A stretch of DNA of 64,000 nucleotides from NCBI GenBank assembly GCA_902495075.1, contig CABUVO010000008.1, positions 54,192 through 118,191 of the forward strand, read 5' to 3'. Position numbers and translations under genes: made by a program. Shown here piece by piece: positions 27,597 through 34,829 of the stretch (position 1 is the stretch's first letter; every line of letters begins with the position of its first letter). The notes beneath the pieces were generated by a model. It was not told the origin of the DNA and made no database searches. It worked only from the letters and a program-made list of their open reading frames with translations. This DNA comes from an uncultured Porphyromonadaceae bacterium (GTDB lineage: Bacteria > Bacteroidota > Bacteroidia > Bacteroidales > Muribaculaceae).

Positions 27597-28151
27597 ATGG
27601 CTAAAAGTGCGTTATATACGGGCACGGGTGATGCCGGCACAACTTCGCTTGTTGGCGGCGAACGTGTGATGAAGAACAGTGTAAGGCTCGAAGCTTACGG
27701 CACGGTCGACGAGTTGTCGTCGGCGCTCGGCGCGATAGCATCCGACAAGGAGTGTAACGCCGAGGTGAGAGGGCAGATCCTGAACGTGCAGAACGAACTC
27801 TTCAATGTGGGGTGTTATCTCGCTACGGATTCCAAAGGTGAGAAACCGCTTTGCCGGAGTCTCGCAGCAGGACGCATACCCGAACTTGAAGGATGGATAG
27901 ACGCTCTTGACGAACAGACTCCTAAGATAAGGGCGTTTGTATTGCCCGGAGGATGCGAACTGGCGTCGAAGGCTCATATGGCGCGGGTGATATGCCGGCG
28001 TGCTGAGCGGAGGATTCTGGATCTTTCCGAGGAGTCGTATGTTGATCCTGCGGTTGTGAAATATATCAACCGCCTGTCGGACTATCTCTTCATTGCCGCC
28101 CGCTATTTCAACTTCCTGCAAGGAGTTGACGAGATAGTGTGGAAGCAGTAG
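27597..28151 (+). CDS. PduO-type ATP:cob(I)alamin adenosyltransferase
   Basis: This 184-residue protein starts at the ATG at 27597 (MAKSALYTGTGDAGTTSLVGG), where the family's ATP-binding N-terminal motif TGTGDxGTTxL appears; upstream in-frame starts would overlap the dnaX promoter. Other family motifs are YGTVDELSSALG, VQNELFNVGCYLA and the C-terminal ARVICRRAERR with YINRLSDYLFIAARYFN. It makes adenosylcobalamin from cob(I)alamin and ATP in the cytoplasm. It is divergent from dnaX. Confidence 0.93.
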   Translation: MAKSALYTGTGDAGTTSLVGGERVMKNSVRLEAYGTVDELSSALGAIASDKECNAEVRGQILNVQNELFNVGCYLATDSKGEKPLCRSLAAGRIPELEGWIDALDEQTPKIRAFVLPGGCELASKAHMARVICRRAERRILDLSEESYVDPAVVKYINRLSDYLFIAARYFNFLQGVDEIVWKQ

Positions 28152-28255
28152 GGGATCCCACATGACTTCTTCCCTTTAACCTCTCCCCTTTAACCTTTAA
28201 CTTTTTACTTTTGACTTATAACTTTATTATAGGAGTAACTTAAAAAATCAAAGAT
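28152..28255. other. Low-complexity spacer with CTTTAAC-type units
   Basis: Pyrimidine-rich units of the CCCTTTAACCT and CTTTTGAC type lie between the adenosyltransferase and DUF2795 genes. No gene is seen. It resembles the heptamer repeats elsewhere but has no inverted partner arm. Confidence 0.5.
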
Positions 28256-28477
28256 ATGTACTGGACACTTGAATTAGCGTCAAAACTTGAAGACGCACCA
28301 TGGCCCGCAACCAAGGAGGAGTTGATTGATTTCGCTATGCGCAGCGGCGCACCACTTGAGGTAATCGAGAACCTTCAGGAAATCGAAGACGAAGGAGAGA
28401 TTTACGAAAGCATCGAAGAAATCTGGCCCGACTACCCCTCCAAAGACGACTTCTTCTTCGACGAAGAGGAGTATTGA
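28256..28477 (+). CDS. DUF2795 small conserved protein
   Basis: This is a 73-residue acidic protein (MYWTLELASKLEDAPWPATK at the start, DDFFFDEEEY at the end). The N-terminal half contains the DUF2795 pattern WPATKEELIDFAMRSGAPLEVIENL, and a 70-75 residue form is widespread and well conserved in Bacteroidetes. The function is unknown. The last 21 bp, encoding FDEEEY plus stop, recur almost unchanged at 34133-34153 and as a variant (FNEDEY) at 37818-37838, as if elements had integrated at this 3' end. Confidence 0.85.
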   Translation: MYWTLELASKLEDAPWPATKEELIDFAMRSGAPLEVIENLQEIEDEGEIYESIEEIWPDYPSKDDFFFDEEEY

Positions 28478-28542
28478 TTGTCGTTGTTAAGTATTGTAAG
28501 CAATCAGGACTTCAAAACGTTCGCAACTTAAAATTACAGGAT

Positions 28543-28749
28543 ATGACACAACTCACAATCAATGTAGAGGATAAATCCATTCTCCCGCATCTGAAGAAGA
28601 TACTCAATGCGATTGAAGGCGTGAGCATTGCCAAACCTTCAAAGAAAAAGAAATGCGGGCTAGATGAAGCTCTTGATGACGTAAAAGCCGGAAGAGTACA
28701 CTGTGCCGACAGCGTTGACGATATGTTCAAACAGATTCTTGGAATATGA
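28543..28749 (+). CDS. Probable antitoxin of a YafQ/RelE-type module
   Basis: This 68-residue protein starts at the ATG at 28543 (MTQLTINVEDKSILPHLKKIL). It has a short beta strand, a helical centre and a basic-then-acidic tail (SKKKKCGLDEALDDVKAGRV), typical of RelB/DinJ-like or similar antitoxins. Its stop overlaps the next start by ATGA (28746-28749), as usual in toxin-antitoxin pairs. The toxin gene next to it is broken. The assignment rests on size and context; the DNA-binding fold is not certain. Confidence 0.65.
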   Translation: MTQLTINVEDKSILPHLKKILNAIEGVSIAKPSKKKKCGLDEALDDVKAGRVHCADSVDDMFKQILGI

Positions 28750-29023
28750 CCTATCGAATTGTCTATTCTACAAAATTCAAGAAAGCTCTTAAAAATGCTT
28801 TAAGAGGGGATGAGACGTTGAAAAGTTACGAGAAGTCCTAAGAATTCTTGAAAAAGAGGGAGTCTTGCCTCCTGTGTATCGACCTCATAAGCTCTCTGGC
28901 AAATACTAAGGAAACTGGGAATGTCACATTCAGCCCGACTGGCTTTTGGTCTGGGAGCAGCGAGACGAAGAGTTGATTTTACTCTTGATTGACACCGGTT
29001 CTCATTCGGATCTGTTTGGATAA
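28746..29023 (+). pseudogene. Decayed YafQ/RelE-family mRNA interferase toxin
   Basis: The frame starts MTYRIVYSTKFKKALKNALRG, a YafQ-like N-terminus. It then shifts frame near 28806-28812 and continues in another frame as DVEKLREVLRILEKEGVLPPVYRPHKLSGKY. An in-frame TAA follows, and then GNWECHIQPDWLLVWEQRDEELILLLIDTGSHSDLFG with stop at 29021-29023. HKLSGKYxGxWECHIxPDWLLxW is the family core, including the catalytic His and Asp region. There is one frameshift and one nonsense codon, so the toxin should be inactive while the antitoxin frame is intact. Confidence 0.85.
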
Positions 29024-29040
29024 TAATTCTTAATGCAATT

Positions 29041-29082
29041 TCATAAGAAATCCACTCCAATGCGGGGTGGATTTTCTTATGA
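29041..29082 (+). terminator. Long hairpin after the toxin remnant
   Basis: TCATAAGAAATCCACTCC pairs with GGGGTGGATTTTCTTATGA around a 5-nt loop, giving a stem of about 18 bp with TTTT inside the 3' arm. A related hairpin (same AAATCCACT core) is at 34197-34230, which links the two loci. Confidence 0.7.
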
Positions 29083-29130
29083 AAATTAGGAGGAAAGATA
29101 TGTGTGTTTGAATATGTTCACATTATTCCA

Positions 29131-29952
29131 TTATTGGGTATCTTCTTCTTTTTCTTCCGGCTCGGCAAGACCATCGTAATCTTCGGGCAATTCTCCGTAG
29201 CGACCGTTGCGTAGATTGTCAATAAACTCCATCCAATCAGGACCTTCGTCTTCTTGATCATCAAATTCATCCTTGCAGTCATCAAACTCATCGTCAGTTT
29301 TTTCCATGTCGTGATGAGGAGCACACATGTCTATACAATCGTTTTCGACAGTTCCATTTCCCATTGCCTCCATGAGTTTGCCAAAATCTTCAGCATTGTC
29401 AATCCTTGTTATATTAAACCCATTTTCGAAAAAACTATCTCCTTCGATATTTTCATTTCTGCCATAGCAAATTTCATCGATTTCTGATAGTGCACGTTCA
29501 TGTGCGATAAAATCTGTTCCATCCGAGGATAGGAAAGAGTCCAACTCTGCATTGTATGCTGCAGAACGGAAGTCGTTGATGTCGTCATCATCATAGTGCG
29601 AATCGCTGAAATCATCGTCGTCTGCTCCGTTGTATTCATCGTATTCATCGGGTGTTATGAGATATTTCACCCATTCCTCCACGCAGGTCTTTATTTTTGC
29701 CATATCCGGATACACTTCACCATGTCGATTGACACGGCACATTGCCAACACCGGACAGATAAGATCGAAGTCATTGTGCCAGCCACCACTTGAGATGTCG
29801 AGTTTGCCAGTCCATCGTCCCGAAAGTTCAAGATACGGAAGGTTTTCTATTCCTTGACTTTCAATATGTTTTTTAATTTTGTCGTAAATTCGTTGAGGGA
29901 GATCCTCTGTGTTGAGTGCCGAATATTTGGCAATGAGTTTGTTTCGAGCCAT
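29131..29952 (-). CDS. Acidic hypothetical protein
   Basis: This is a 273-residue protein of unknown function. The N-terminal 120 residues (IAKYSALNTEDLPQRIYDKI, then LELSGRWTGKLDISSGGWHNDFDLICPVLAMCRVN) look folded. The rest is very acidic, with DDDDFSDSHYDDDDIND near 125 and a second acidic run DDEFDDCKDEFDDQEDEGPDW near 225. No signal peptide or membrane helix is seen. It lies between a dead toxin-antitoxin module and the RhuM/PLD gene, on the opposite strand to both. The acidic stretches could mimic DNA or be a flexible tail; this is speculative. Confidence 0.65.
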   Translation of the reverse strand: MARNKLIAKYSALNTEDLPQRIYDKIKKHIESQGIENLPYLELSGRWTGKLDISSGGWHNDFDLICPVLAMCRVNRHGEVYPDMAKIKTCVEEWVKYLITPDEYDEYNGADDDDFSDSHYDDDDINDFRSAAYNAELDSFLSSDGTDFIAHERALSEIDEICYGRNENIEGDSFFENGFNITRIDNAEDFGKLMEAMGNGTVENDCIDMCAPHHDMEKTDDEFDDCKDEFDDQEDEGPDWMEFIDNLRNGRYGELPEDYDGLAEPEEKEEDTQ

Positions 29953-30157
29953 AGGTCGTAGGTATATTGTGTATTGAATTTTGTAAAATTACGGAATTTA
30001 TTAAAAATAACAAAAACAAAAAGGAATTAAAGTGGAAAGTAGAACTTCCAAACTCTCAACCCTACTCTCAACTGCCAAACTGCCAAACTGCAGTCGCACG
30101 TTTTGCAAGCGACTCCAATTCATTGTCAATAGTTTAGGAAATGCCATAAATAATTAC
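29953..30157. other. Intergenic region with low-complexity and small palindrome
   Basis: An AT-rich stretch is followed by CAACTGCCAAACTGCC-type units (about 30035-30095) and a small palindrome, GTCGC/GCGAC (about 30092-30113). No gene is seen. The right end leads into the promoter of the RhuM/PLD gene. Confidence 0.45.
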
Positions 30158-30165
30158 TACTTTTG
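30158..30165 (+). promoter_or_regulatory. -7 promoter element abutting the RhuM/PLD start codon
   Basis: TACTTTTG fits TAnnTTTG and ends only 3 nt before the ATG at 30169, so the transcript would be leaderless or nearly so. The same arrangement occurs at the paralogue (56300-56307) and the DUF1848 gene (38173-38180). Confidence 0.65.
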
Positions 30166-30168
30166 TAT

Positions 30169-31029
30169 ATGGAAACCAACGAAATAATACTCTATCAACC
30201 TAATGAGACGATGAAGCTTGAGGTTCGTCTCGAGAATGAAACTGTTTGGCTTACCCAACAACAAATTGCAGATCTGTTTGGCACAAAACGACCTGCTATT
30301 ACCAAGCATCTCTCTAATATTTTTAAGTCAGGGGAGCTTGATGAAAATTCAGTTCGTTCCATTTTGGAACATACTGCCGCAGATGGTAAGATATATAAAA
30401 CGCAGTTTTATAATTTGGACGCGATATTATCAGTCGGTTATAGGGTAAATAGCCGAAATGCCACCTTATTCCGTCAATGGGCGAACAAAGTGTTGAAAGA
30501 ATATCTTCTACGAGGATATTCTGTTAACCACAGACTTATGCTGATGGAGGATAGGATTGACCGCAGACTTTCCGAACACGACCACCAATTGTTGCAACTC
30601 ACTGAGAAGGTTGATTTCTTTGTTCGCAGTTCTATCCAACCTACGGAGGGAATCTTCTTTGACGGTCAGATTTTTGACGCGTACGCATTTATTGCGGATC
30701 TGATTCGCAAAGCAAAACGTAGAATCGTGGTTATCGACAGTTATATCGATGATTCGGTGCTGGTGCAACTGTCAAAACGGAATCCGGGCGTGGTTGTAGA
30801 TATTTACGACGGCAAGATTTCACAGCAGCTCCGTCAGGATGTCGAACGCCACAATCGACAGTATCCGGGTGTGACCTTACATGCTTACAACAAGGCTCAT
30901 GACCGTTTCCTGATTATAGATGAGGAAGTCTATCATATCGGACACTCACTTAAAGACCTTGGCAAGAAACTTTTTGCATTCTCAAAGATGGATGTCATGA
31001 CCGGCTCGGAATTATTGTCAAAACTCTAA
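30169..31029 (+). CDS. RhuM-like DNA-binding domain fused to a PLD-like domain, copy 1
   Basis: This 286-residue protein starts at the ATG at 30169; the longer frame needs a TTG within the promoter. Residues about 5-110 match the RhuM/virulence family N-terminus (VRLENETVWLTQQQIADLFGTKRPAITKHL, a winged helix, then FYNLDAILSVGYRVNSRNATLFRQWA). A helical linker follows, then a C-terminal domain (about 155-286) with RRIVVIDSYIDDSVLVQLSKR and HDRFLIIDEEVYHIGHSLKDLG. The latter is a phospholipase-D-like HxRx4D motif with a following Gly/Ser. A DNA-targeted nuclease or regulator is inferred. The C-terminal half is about 93% identical in DNA to the copy at 56311-57189 (hand count), while the N-terminal half is far more divergent. 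Confidence 0.8.
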   Translation: METNEIILYQPNETMKLEVRLENETVWLTQQQIADLFGTKRPAITKHLSNIFKSGELDENSVRSILEHTAADGKIYKTQFYNLDAILSVGYRVNSRNATLFRQWANKVLKEYLLRGYSVNHRLMLMEDRIDRRLSEHDHQLLQLTEKVDFFVRSSIQPTEGIFFDGQIFDAYAFIADLIRKAKRRIVVIDSYIDDSVLVQLSKRNPGVVVDIYDGKISQQLRQDVERHNRQYPGVTLHAYNKAHDRFLIIDEEVYHIGHSLKDLGKKLFAFSKMDVMTGSELLSKL

Positions 31030-31030
31030 A

Positions 31031-31237
31031 AAGTGTGCCGTGTATCTGTTCCTCGGCTATCTCGATGGCGGAACTCAGTTCGCCCGGTCATGCGGTGGCG
31101 GTGGTGGCGACACATCGCTCCCTTGGGACCGCAATCCGGATGAAGATGATCGCCGCTTCGCCTACCGCTGCATGATGCAGCCCCACAAGATGATGAAACC
31201 AGTTCAGCTCAAGCGTGGCTGGAACGGGAGAAGATAG
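31031..31237 (+). pseudogene. C-terminal remnant of a mobilization relaxase
   Basis: The frame reads YLFLGYLDGGTQFARSCGGG, a glycine run, then DRNPDEDDRRFAYRCMMQPH and KMMKP. This hydrophobic-glycine-acidic-basic layout matches the C-terminus of Bacteroidetes relaxases, including the intact one at 48305 (MAVALFVGLTALD, then SGGGGSS, then DEDEIERARRCARAA). No relaxase catalytic part is present upstream, so it is a scar of a lost mobilizable element. A shorter version follows the RhuM/PLD paralogue at 57190-57242. Confidence 0.65.
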
Positions 31238-31283
31238 AAGTAATACGACCTGCTTAAGAGGCCGGATTATTGGCTGTCCCTAT

Positions 31284-32174
31284 TTACTTTAACATCTTGA
31301 ATGATCTAACAGTACCATCATTATATATTAATCGCTCAATATAAAAACCTTTGCATGGAGACTCGGATAATTGTCTGCCATCAAGCGAAAAATATTGGAC
31401 TGATGTTACAATCTTATTAGCTTCCACTGGGTTTTCAATGCCTGAAGAATTACGGCTGTGCTCGAATACCCAATCAAGGCGTTCCGTGGTATAACTCTGG
31501 ATACAAGTCATTTGGTGAGTCCAGCCTTCTTCAATGTCAAATCTGGTAATAGCACCACGGGCGTTCAGTTCATTGATAAAATCTGATGCAGTTTCAACAC
31601 TCATAATCCGGTCTGATGTTCCCATTACTGTATATACAGGAGTCGTTGCCACATTGTCAACATCACACTTTGACGGATTGCCAGCGACAGGCATGGCTGC
31701 AGTGAAGAGGTGAGGATAGGCAGACAGCATACTCCATACTCCGGTTCCACCCATCGAACCGCCAAATATATAGACATCGGTATCGTCTAATGATTCTGAG
31801 CGAGCATACCTGTCAATCAAAGCCTTCAGGACTCCAAGCATCGGACCGCCCCACGATTTGTCAGAAGGACATTGAGGAACAAGATAGACCGCATTGAGTT
31901 GTTTAAAATCAAGATAGTTTGCGATGCTGTCAATGCCGGCTTCTTTCATTTGGGTATCATTGTCATTCCCTTTGCTTGAGCCGCCGTGAAGGTAAATAAC
32001 AAGTGACGGATTGCCTACTCCGTCTGTATGCGCGACTCTGTACGGCATTTCAATTCCGGCTGATATGATTTTTTCTGCTTCAAAAACTAAGTTGTTCTTT
32101 GATTTACCATCAACAACGCAGAAAAGGATACCGATCAACGGCATCCAGATCCGGGATATATTTCCTAAACCCAT
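31284..32174 (-). CDS. Secreted alpha/beta hydrolase with type IX-like C-terminal tail
   Basis: This 296-residue protein has a signal peptide (about 1-25), an esterase/PHB-depolymerase-like fold with an oxyanion segment (VIYLHGGSSKGN), the nucleophile motif GGSMGGTG (about 138-145), an Asp in VMGTSDRIM and a His near GWTHQM. The tail SVQYFSLDGRQLSESPCKGFYIERLIYNDG resembles a Por/type IX sorting domain. It is the last gene of an operon with an ECF sigma factor, an anti-sigma-like protein and a Spy-like protein, which suggests envelope-stress or nutrient control. The substrate is unknown. Confidence 0.75.
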   Translation of the reverse strand: MGLGNISRIWMPLIGILFCVVDGKSKNNLVFEAEKIISAGIEMPYRVAHTDGVGNPSLVIYLHGGSSKGNDNDTQMKEAGIDSIANYLDFKQLNAVYLVPQCPSDKSWGGPMLGVLKALIDRYARSESLDDTDVYIFGGSMGGTGVWSMLSAYPHLFTAAMPVAGNPSKCDVDNVATTPVYTVMGTSDRIMSVETASDFINELNARGAITRFDIEEGWTHQMTCIQSYTTERLDWVFEHSRNSSGIENPVEANKIVTSVQYFSLDGRQLSESPCKGFYIERLIYNDGTVRSFKMLK

Positions 32175-32179
32175 ATATT

Positions 32180-32602
32180 TTATCTGCGATTTTTATGATT
32201 ATTTCTTTTCCCTTTACTTTTATTTTTACCCATTCTGTCTAACAACTTCTTTTCATGTTTATACGCTTTGTCAAGCTGCTGTTCTGTCAGGAAACCACTG
32301 TAAAGGTGATAGTATTTCTTGCGCAGGTCAAGAATTTTCTGGCTGCGTTCAAGGCGTTGCTCCGTGTTCAAGCCTTTACGTGAGCCAAGTGCCCAGATTT
32401 CACGCTGGTACTGACAATATGTTTCTACATATTTATTGGTTGTTGGTTCGTCAAGCGCGAGTTCTTGTGCGATGTACTGTGCCTGCTTGGTAGCCAGTTC
32501 TTCACGCGACAGCCGTTGGCTGCCGTTGTTCTGTGCCATTACTGTTGTTCCACTCGCCACTACCATGATGGCAATAAGGATAACTCGGAATATCTTTTTC
32601 AT
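32180..32602 (-). CDS. Small periplasmic Spy/CpxP-like helical protein
   Basis: This 140-residue protein has a signal peptide (about 1-23, cleaved near VMAQ). A helical body follows with LATKQAQYIAQELALDEPTTNKYVETYCQYQREIW and a very basic tail (KLLDRMGKNKSKGKRNNHKNRR). Position and shape match the periplasmic Spy/CpxP-like partners found after ECF sigma and anti-sigma genes in Bacteroidetes. It is 10 bp after the anti-sigma-like gene. Sensing of envelope stress or metal is inferred. Confidence 0.65.
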   Translation of the reverse strand: MKKIFRVILIAIMVVASGTTVMAQNNGSQRLSREELATKQAQYIAQELALDEPTTNKYVETYCQYQREIWALGSRKGLNTEQRLERSQKILDLRKKYYHLYSGFLTEQQLDKAYKHEKKLLDRMGKNKSKGKRNNHKNRR

Positions 32603-32612
32603 AATGCGTTTG

Positions 32613-32945
32613 TTATTGTATTTGGTTTAGAAAAAAATCCTCGTGGTATATTTCGACAAGATATTCCTGATCAGCTTCGCTCAGATTGCCGAATGCAAGG
32701 TCTATCTGTGTCAACGGATCGTTTTGCACAGCCGACAGTGGCTTTATCATCAACAATAATGCGACGCTTGCCGCAGCTGCAATTCCTCCGATTGAACTCC
32801 ATTGGAGAATACGGCGTTTATGCATAGCTTGTCTGTCTTTTTTCAATGTTGTGAAAACATGAGCTTCCATTTCACCGAATGTCTCCAAAGGCATCGTGTA
32901 TGGCATCCGTTTACCGATATCGTTGAAATCAAATTTTTGAGTCAT
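32613..32945 (-). CDS. Putative anti-sigma factor with one membrane helix
   Basis: This 110-residue protein has a cytoplasmic N-terminus (about 1-45: DFNDIGKRMPYTMPLETFGEME), one membrane helix (SSIGGIAAAASVALLLMI, about 49-67) and a short periplasmic part. It begins 12 bp after the stop of the ECF sigma gene. Size and topology fit a minimal membrane anti-sigma factor of the type next to RpoE-like sigma factors. No known domain motif was recognised, so the call depends on position. Confidence 0.7.
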   Translation of the reverse strand: MTQKFDFNDIGKRMPYTMPLETFGEMEAHVFTTLKKDRQAMHKRRILQWSSIGGIAAAASVALLLMIKPLSAVQNDPLTQIDLAFGNLSEADQEYLVEIYHEDFFLNQIQ

Positions 32946-32957
32946 TATAATATTATG

Positions 32958-33491
32958 TTAAGCATTCATGTATTTGACTATCTTGTCTTTGGCTATATGA
33001 TAGCTTGCCTTGATACTTGCTGGGGTTGAACCGATTATGTTGGCAATCTCCTCATATTCCAGTTCGTCGTAATAGCGCAGATTGAATGTCAGTTGTTGTT
33101 TGGTCGGCAACGAAAGGATTGCGTTCTGCAGTTTCACAGCCTCGATGTCTGTATAATTGACATATTCCTCATCTGCTATCCTTCTCGCTTCCGACGATTC
33201 GTTGCCTTCAAGGGAGATTATATTCTCATGCCGTTTGCCAATCAACCTAAGGGCTTCATTGGTGGCAATACGATAAATCCATACATTTAGAGAACTGTCA
33301 CCCTTGAAATTATTGATTGAGCGGAATATCCGGATGAATGTTTCCTGTGTAGCATCCTGTGCATCATAATGATGTGTCACCAGACGCCGGATGTGCCAAT
33401 ACACTGCCTCCCATTTTTCTTTCATAAGGATACGGAACCCGGATTCGGAATCACGCCGGATGGCATTGATTAATTCAGCATCGTCAGTCAT
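32958..33491 (-). CDS. ECF RNA polymerase sigma factor (SigW/RpoE-like)
   Basis: This 177-residue protein has region 2 (SESGFRILMKEKWEAVYWHIRR, then YDAQDATQETFIRIFRSINNFKG) and region 4 (LPTKQQLTFNLRYYDELEYEEIANIIGSTPASIKASYHIAKDKIVKYMN). It overlaps the preceding secreted-protein gene by 4 bp at 33488-33491 and is followed by an anti-sigma-like gene, a Spy-like gene and a secreted hydrolase. This is a separate regulatory unit from the SusC-linked sigma factor, probably sensing envelope state. Confidence 0.92.
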   Translation of the reverse strand: MTDDAELINAIRRDSESGFRILMKEKWEAVYWHIRRLVTHHYDAQDATQETFIRIFRSINNFKGDSSLNVWIYRIATNEALRLIGKRHENIISLEGNESSEARRIADEEYVNYTDIEAVKLQNAILSLPTKQQLTFNLRYYDELEYEEIANIIGSTPASIKASYHIAKDKIVKYMNA

Positions 33492-33874
33492 GAATTTGCA
33501 CGGGGCATAATATAGTATTTCTTTTTACCTTCAACTATTGATAAGATAGGAATATTTCTATCCAGCACAAAGGCATCGAGCTCTGCCTCTGCCGCATCCT
33601 TGTTGAGCGATGTTATTTTCGCATATTGCTTGACGGAGAGTCGTTGATTGTTGTTCAGATAGGCTAAAGCCATTGCCAACCGTTCTTTCTGGCTGAATCG
33701 GTTGCTTACGTGTTTAGTAACAACATGATGCGGTGTCGGAGTGGGAATGACCACAACACGCGCCGGATAATGAGGGATGTGATTACGATGAAGCCGGCGA
33801 GCGTCTGCCTGTGCGCAACTAACCGCTATCAGAGTCGCGATTGCCATTATTTTCAATTTTGAGTTGATGTTCAT
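33488..33874 (-). CDS. Small secreted hypothetical protein
   Basis: This 128-residue protein has a signal peptide (about 1-25), a His/Pro-rich segment (RRLHRNHIPHYPARVV, then PTPTPHHVVTKHV) and a C-terminal helix-turn-helix-like part (RLAMALAYLNNNQRLSVKQYAKITSLNKDAAEAELDAFV). It overlaps the ECF sigma start (ATGA), so the two are coupled. A histidine-rich periplasmic segment hints at metal binding. No family was recognised. Confidence 0.7.
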   Translation of the reverse strand: MNINSKLKIMAIATLIAVSCAQADARRLHRNHIPHYPARVVVIPTPTPHHVVTKHVSNRFSQKERLAMALAYLNNNQRLSVKQYAKITSLNKDAAEAELDAFVLDRNIPILSIVEGKKKYYIMPRANS

Positions 33875-34132
33875 GCTTTCCTTTGTTTTAGCGTTCTATA
33901 TATTTGACCCGGCTAAACATCAGTTGTCAAAAACAAGTATTAAATTTTTCTAAATTTTTAGAATGATTATTCTTCCTTCTTTTTGACTACGGAGGATTTC
34001 CGCTTCTTCCTCCCAATAGGAGAAACAGAGGATAAAATGCCATCGCATTTTATGGAATTTTACTGCAAAATACACTTGTCTATTCCTGACAATAATTATA
34101 TAATGCTCTGATAATAAGTATTCAAACCATCC

Positions 34133-34153
34133 TTCGACGAGGAGGAGTATTGA
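34133..34153 (+). repeat. Orphan copy of the DUF2795 gene 3' end (copy 2)
   Basis: These 21 bp encode FDEEEY plus TGA and differ from 28457-28477 by one base. Identity extends to about 24 nt. There is no DUF2795 gene body in front of it. It may be an integration-generated attachment repeat. Confidence 0.65.
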
Positions 34154-34196
34154 TTCGGAGATTATATATTGAATGCTGATTATCAATGCATTAAAT

Positions 34197-34230
34197 AAAA
34201 TCCACTTCTAAAATGGAGTGGATTTTCTTG
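34197..34230 (+). terminator. Hairpin with AAAATCCACT core
   Basis: AAAATCCACT pairs with AGTGGATTTT (34197-34206 with 34217-34226) and is followed by CTTG. It is related to the hairpin at 29041-29082. It lies between the DUF2795 tail copy and the DUF3791 gene. Confidence 0.65.
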
Positions 34231-34249
34231 TATATTCTTGAAAAATAAT

Positions 34250-34257
34250 TAATTTTG
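34250..34257 (+). promoter_or_regulatory. -7 promoter element for the DUF3791 gene
   Basis: TAATTTTG fits TAnnTTTG, 22 bp before the ATG at 34280. A CTTG at 34227-34230 sits about 19 bp upstream, close to the -33 position. Confidence 0.55.
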
Positions 34258-34279
34258 TGAGAATTAGAAAGAAAGATAT

Positions 34280-34501
34280 ATGAATTACAACATTCGTGAC
34301 ATATTTGAGTATATAATTGCTTTGGTGAACGAATTTGCCACGAAATTCGGTCTTACGGATAAACAAGCTTACAATTACATCCGACGTCATCAGGGAATTT
34401 TGTTTATTGAGAAAAATTACGGTATAATCCATACACTCGATTTCAAAGAAGCTGTAGACAGTGTGGCTACCTATTGCCGCAGATATGGAGGTGAATTATG
34501 A
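34280..34501 (+). CDS. DUF3791 protein (partner of a DUF3990 toxin-like gene)
   Basis: This 73-residue protein (MNYNIRDIFEYIIALVNEFA at the start, VDSVATYCRRYGGEL at the end) carries the DUF3791 pattern FGLTDKQAYNYIRRHQGILFIEKNYGIIHTLDF. DUF3791 genes usually come directly before DUF3990 genes, which encode ADP-ribosyltransferase-like proteins, and the pair resembles a toxin-antitoxin unit. The downstream partner overlaps by ATGA here but is truncated after 10 codons. DUF3791 may therefore be an orphan antitoxin-like protein. Confidence 0.8.
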   Translation: MNYNIRDIFEYIIALVNEFATKFGLTDKQAYNYIRRHQGILFIEKNYGIIHTLDFKEAVDSVATYCRRYGGEL

Positions 34502-34530
34502 TACTTTACCATGGTTCAAATATGATATAA
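34498..34530 (+). pseudogene. Truncated DUF3990 gene (first 10 codons only)
   Basis: The ATG at 34498 overlaps the DUF3791 stop and encodes MILYHGSNMI before a TAA at 34528. MILYHGS is the typical opening of DUF3990 proteins. Everything after it is replaced by very AT-rich unrelated sequence, so the toxin-like body has been lost. Confidence 0.75.
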
Positions 34531-34549
34531 ATGATAAAAATAATAAATC

Positions 34550-34720
34550 ATGAATAGAAAATTAAAAAAATTGGAAGAAGATTATATAAAAGATCTTTAT
34601 GGAGAAAATATTTTAAATGATTTAAAAGAAACAAAGAAATCAAAAGATAATAAATTAAAAAATTATTTAAGCAATCCTCCTAAACATTGTATGGATAGAC
34701 TTAATTTAAATAAAAAATAA
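34550..34720 (+). CDS. Very AT-rich small ORF of unknown function
   Basis: This 56-codon frame (MNRKLKKLEEDYIKDLYGEN at the start, PPKHCMDRLNLNKK at the end) is rich in Lys, Asn and Leu and uses almost only AT-rich codons, much unlike its neighbours. It follows the truncated DUF3990 gene. The composition suggests recent arrival from a very AT-rich replicon. It is not in a known family as far as can be seen, and it may not be expressed. Confidence 0.4.
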   Translation: MNRKLKKLEEDYIKDLYGENILNDLKETKKSKDNKLKNYLSNPPKHCMDRLNLNKK

Positions 34721-34829
34721 TATTATGTTTAAAGATAAAAAGGTATTTAAGATGGAAGTATCAAGCTAAAAAATCTTTTGATACAGGGTATAAATAAAGA
34801 AAGAAGTACTTTCAAAATATAATTCTGAA

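Larger units (their letters stand above)
33875..34279. other. Intergenic junction region with DUF2795 tail copy and hairpin
   Basis: About 400 bp without an intact gene. It holds the orphan DUF2795 3' end (34133-34153), the hairpin at 34197-34230 and a promoter at 34250-34257. Small frames in 33950-34186 look like shadows. The region appears to be a recombination junction. Confidence 0.55.

Noticed and set aside
33950..34186. 78-codon minus-strand frame as a gene
   Set aside because: It crosses the DUF2795 tail repeat in antisense, has no matching family and no promoter, so it is taken as a chance frame.
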